Assembly (NCBI GenBank): GCA_964625775.1
Contig: CAZVEH010000004.1
Coordinates: 1-64,000, forward strand
Direction: 5' to 3'
Source of the DNA: GCA-2786165 sp964625775
GTDB taxonomy: Bacteria > Pseudomonadota > Gammaproteobacteria > Legionellales > Legionellaceae
DNA: 64,000 bases
In this document: positions 62,488-64,000 of the stretch, in pieces
Layout of the letters: each line of letters starts with the position of its first letter
Position numbering within the stretch: the stretch's first letter is position 1
Notes under the pieces: generated by a model
Seen by the model: the letters and a program-made list of their open reading frames with translations, nothing else
Database searches by the model: none
What the model was told of the DNA's origin: nothing
Made by a program: the position numbers and the translations under genes

Positions 62488-62774
62488 ATGATCAACTCCT
62501 GTCAAAGCACTCGTCACGTTTCATCAGTGAATCATTCTAGCATATCAACAACTTTTCTCATCACTCAGGTAAAAGGGAGGATGAGTCCATATCATTGCCC
62601 TAAAAAATTCAGTTTTACTGATGTTTTTTGTCAAAAATGGGCCCGATATTCTCCTCTATTTTGCGTGACTGATGTGAATTATAAAGGTAGCTTTCATTGA
62701 AACACCCTCTCAAAATAGCGTACTAGCTGTAATGTTCTATAATCTTAGGTAACACTCGATTAGATTTTTGAAAA

Positions 62775-63641
62775 ATGACAAAAATAAACTCCATCAGGGT
62801 ACGCGATAGACTTCGTAATGGAAATAGGTACACAAGAGATATTTGCATTGTTAATGGACAGCCATTTTATACATCATCTGGAGATAATTCTGGCATGGAA
62901 GATGTTTGGCTTCCTTTTGAGGGGTTTCAACAACCAACTCAAGGCGATAGCGGAATGCTCCAAAAACCAGAAATTGCACATACCCCAGAAAGATCTGGGC
63001 GCCAACGTATAAACTCTGTTTTTCCACCTGAAATTGCAGCATGGCTGCGTAAGAACGAGCCGCAAACATGGGGACGCTTTAAAAGCATGGAATGTTTATA
63101 TGCTTCTTATTTACTTTCCGGCGATAAAATGGATACCGGACTTCGACAAGCCATAGAATCATATATCCCCGTAGAGGTTAGAGAACAAGGTACTTTAGAG
63201 CCGAGCTACGATTTTTGGTCATGGAGCAGTTGTTGTAATTGTTGGTTAACTGAATTAGAGGAAAAAAATATATCAAAATTAAACAAACAACTTGAGGACA
63301 ATGGTGCATCACTTGGGAATCTTAGACCAGTTGAAACTTTTCCTGTAATTTTAAGTGATGAGGCTGAGTTAGATCTTTCGGTTTCTAATCCTATTAATCA
63401 CTCAACAATGTCTACTGAAGATGATGCAAGCAGCGACATCTCTGAGGAAGAAAAGATGGAGATCTATCCTGAGAATTATGGGGAAAATAACAAATTACAA
63501 CAATTTATCGTACAGTTGCACAATAAAACCAATGTTACGAGAGAGCATAGGCAATCTTTTTCTGATTTAAGAAGGGCGAGTGAGAGCAAAAAAAATGACG
63601 ATTTATCATCAAAAGATAGACATAGTCCGACCAATAAATAA
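62775..63641 (+). CDS. Acidic orphan protein
   Basis: I do not recognise this 288-residue protein. There is no signal peptide or membrane helix. Residues 75-150 look folded (FPPEIAAWLRKNEPQTW, MECLYASYLLSGDKM, SYDFWSWSSCCNCWLTELEE, with a CCNC cluster). From residue 200 on it is acidic and Ser-rich (STEDDASSDISEEEKMEIYP), ending in a basic, polar tail (SESKKNDDLSSKDRHSPTNK). No clear ribosome site is seen before the ATG. The composition resembles orphan effector candidates; function unknown. Confidence 0.65.
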   Translation: MTKINSIRVRDRLRNGNRYTRDICIVNGQPFYTSSGDNSGMEDVWLPFEGFQQPTQGDSGMLQKPEIAHTPERSGRQRINSVFPPEIAAWLRKNEPQTWGRFKSMECLYASYLLSGDKMDTGLRQAIESYIPVEVREQGTLEPSYDFWSWSSCCNCWLTELEEKNISKLNKQLEDNGASLGNLRPVETFPVILSDEAELDLSVSNPINHSTMSTEDDASSDISEEEKMEIYPENYGENNKLQQFIVQLHNKTNVTREHRQSFSDLRRASESKKNDDLSSKDRHSPTNK

Positions 63642-63861
63642 TTGGATTCCGAGTATAAATGTGACCTTTCGGCAAGGCTGTGTGACATGATGTAGATGAT
63701 TTCAATTAACGTTTTCTGTTGGCCTCATGGTCATAAATAAATACGGCCAATTAACCCTATTACGTGATCGGCCACATCATCATAGCCATTGGGTAGCTCG
63801 TAAAAATGTCGCCTAGCGTGTAAAGACGTACCGCCCCACTGACCCGATATGGTCACAGGCC

Positions 63862-63999
63862 CTATTTACCCAAACCTGGCGTCTTTTTCGATTCAGAATC
63901 CGCGCCGCCATTACTCAATATTTCTTGGTATTTTTTCTCAAATCCAATTTGTTGGGCCTTTATATACGCTGTAACAAAATTTCTATAACTTAATGGCGC
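63862..63999 (-). CDS. 3' end of an unidentified gene (partial)
   Basis: An open frame runs from the window edge to a TAG at 63862-63864, giving 45 C-terminal residues (APLSYRNFVTAYIKAQQIGF, then EKKYQEILSNGG, ending KKTPGLGK). The helical, Lys/Glu-rich composition is protein-like. The upstream part lies outside the window, so no family can be given. Confidence 0.5.
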   Translation of the reverse strand, partial: APLSYRNFVTAYIKAQQIGFEKKYQEILSNGGADSESKKTPGLGK

Positions 64000-64000
64000 T

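Noticed and set aside
62581..62700. 39-codon plus-strand frame with GGGAGG
   Set aside because: The GGGAGG touches the ATG with no spacer, and the peptide has no recognisable feature.
63720..63820. 29-codon frame resembling the start of an HNH-type endonuclease
   Set aside because: Too short and without conserved Cys or His ligands to call a gene or remnant.
1..64000. tRNA, rRNA or CRISPR features
   Set aside because: A reading for T-loop sequences, rRNA segments and regularly spaced direct repeats found none; a covariance search would be decisive for tRNAs.

Overview
The window reads as a chromosomal segment of a gammaproteobacterium of the order Legionellales, or a close host-associated relative. 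This is inferred from gene content; no search was run. The supporting signs are an enhA-enhB-enhC-like locus, a very-long-chain fatty acid/lipid A gene cluster, a leucine-degradation operon, and several proteins with eukaryotic features: a Rab-like GTPase, a BLES03/DUF1917-like protein and a possible F-box-like protein. Housekeeping genes (dapF, trkAH, xseA, ispB, rplU-rpmA-obgE, rplY-pth-ychF, uvrA, glycyl-tRNA synthetase) are intact. No rRNA, tRNA or CRISPR array was recognised.

Layout. 1-1700: an outer-membrane-protein stump, rnfH, ratA and an esterase, all on the minus strand. 1.9-7.5 kb: a secreted papain-like protease, a YgjP-type peptidase, then lptM-dapF-trkA-trkH with start/stop overlaps. 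7.5-10.4 kb: an accessory stretch with a DUF1917-like protein, beta-carbonic anhydrase with an ArsR-type regulator, a broken GNAT gene carrying a transposable-element end, and a winged-helix remnant. 10.4-15.2 kb: a minus-strand operon of acyl carrier protein, dehydratase, two ketosynthases and an acyltransferase, matching the acpXL-fabZXL-fabF1XL-fabF2XL-lpxXL scheme for lipid A very-long-chain acyl groups. The second ketosynthase lacks the catalytic Cys. 15.3-17.2 kb: a membrane-anchored Rab-like GTPase and an acidic orphan. 18-21 kb: xseA, a FabL-type reductase and an MFS transporter. 21.3-32.2 kb: carbohydrate genes, with GH130 proteins, GDP-mannose synthesis, an XagA/XagB-like outer-membrane protein and glycosyltransferase, a nucleotide-sugar dehydrogenase and an epimerase. 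33-40 kb: a thiolase and the liuB-liuC-liuD-liuE genes, which convert methylcrotonyl-CoA to acetoacetate plus acetyl-CoA. 42.6-54.2 kb: mostly core genes. 55.3-60.1 kb: the enh-like locus. 60.3-63.6 kb: two orphan effector-like genes around cysZ.

Small mobile DNA is prominent. A 568-bp IS66 deletion derivative has 69-bp inverted repeats and an 8-bp target duplication. A 478-bp element has 54-bp perfect inverted repeats and a 5-bp duplication. A family of 50-125-bp elements has ends reading CAGGACTTAC/GTAAGTCCTG; one intact 124-bp copy has a 5-bp duplication, and one end has replaced part of a GNAT gene. Together with the orphan secreted and eukaryotic-like genes between core operons, this suggests a host-associated bacterium whose accessory islands turn over through non-autonomous elements.
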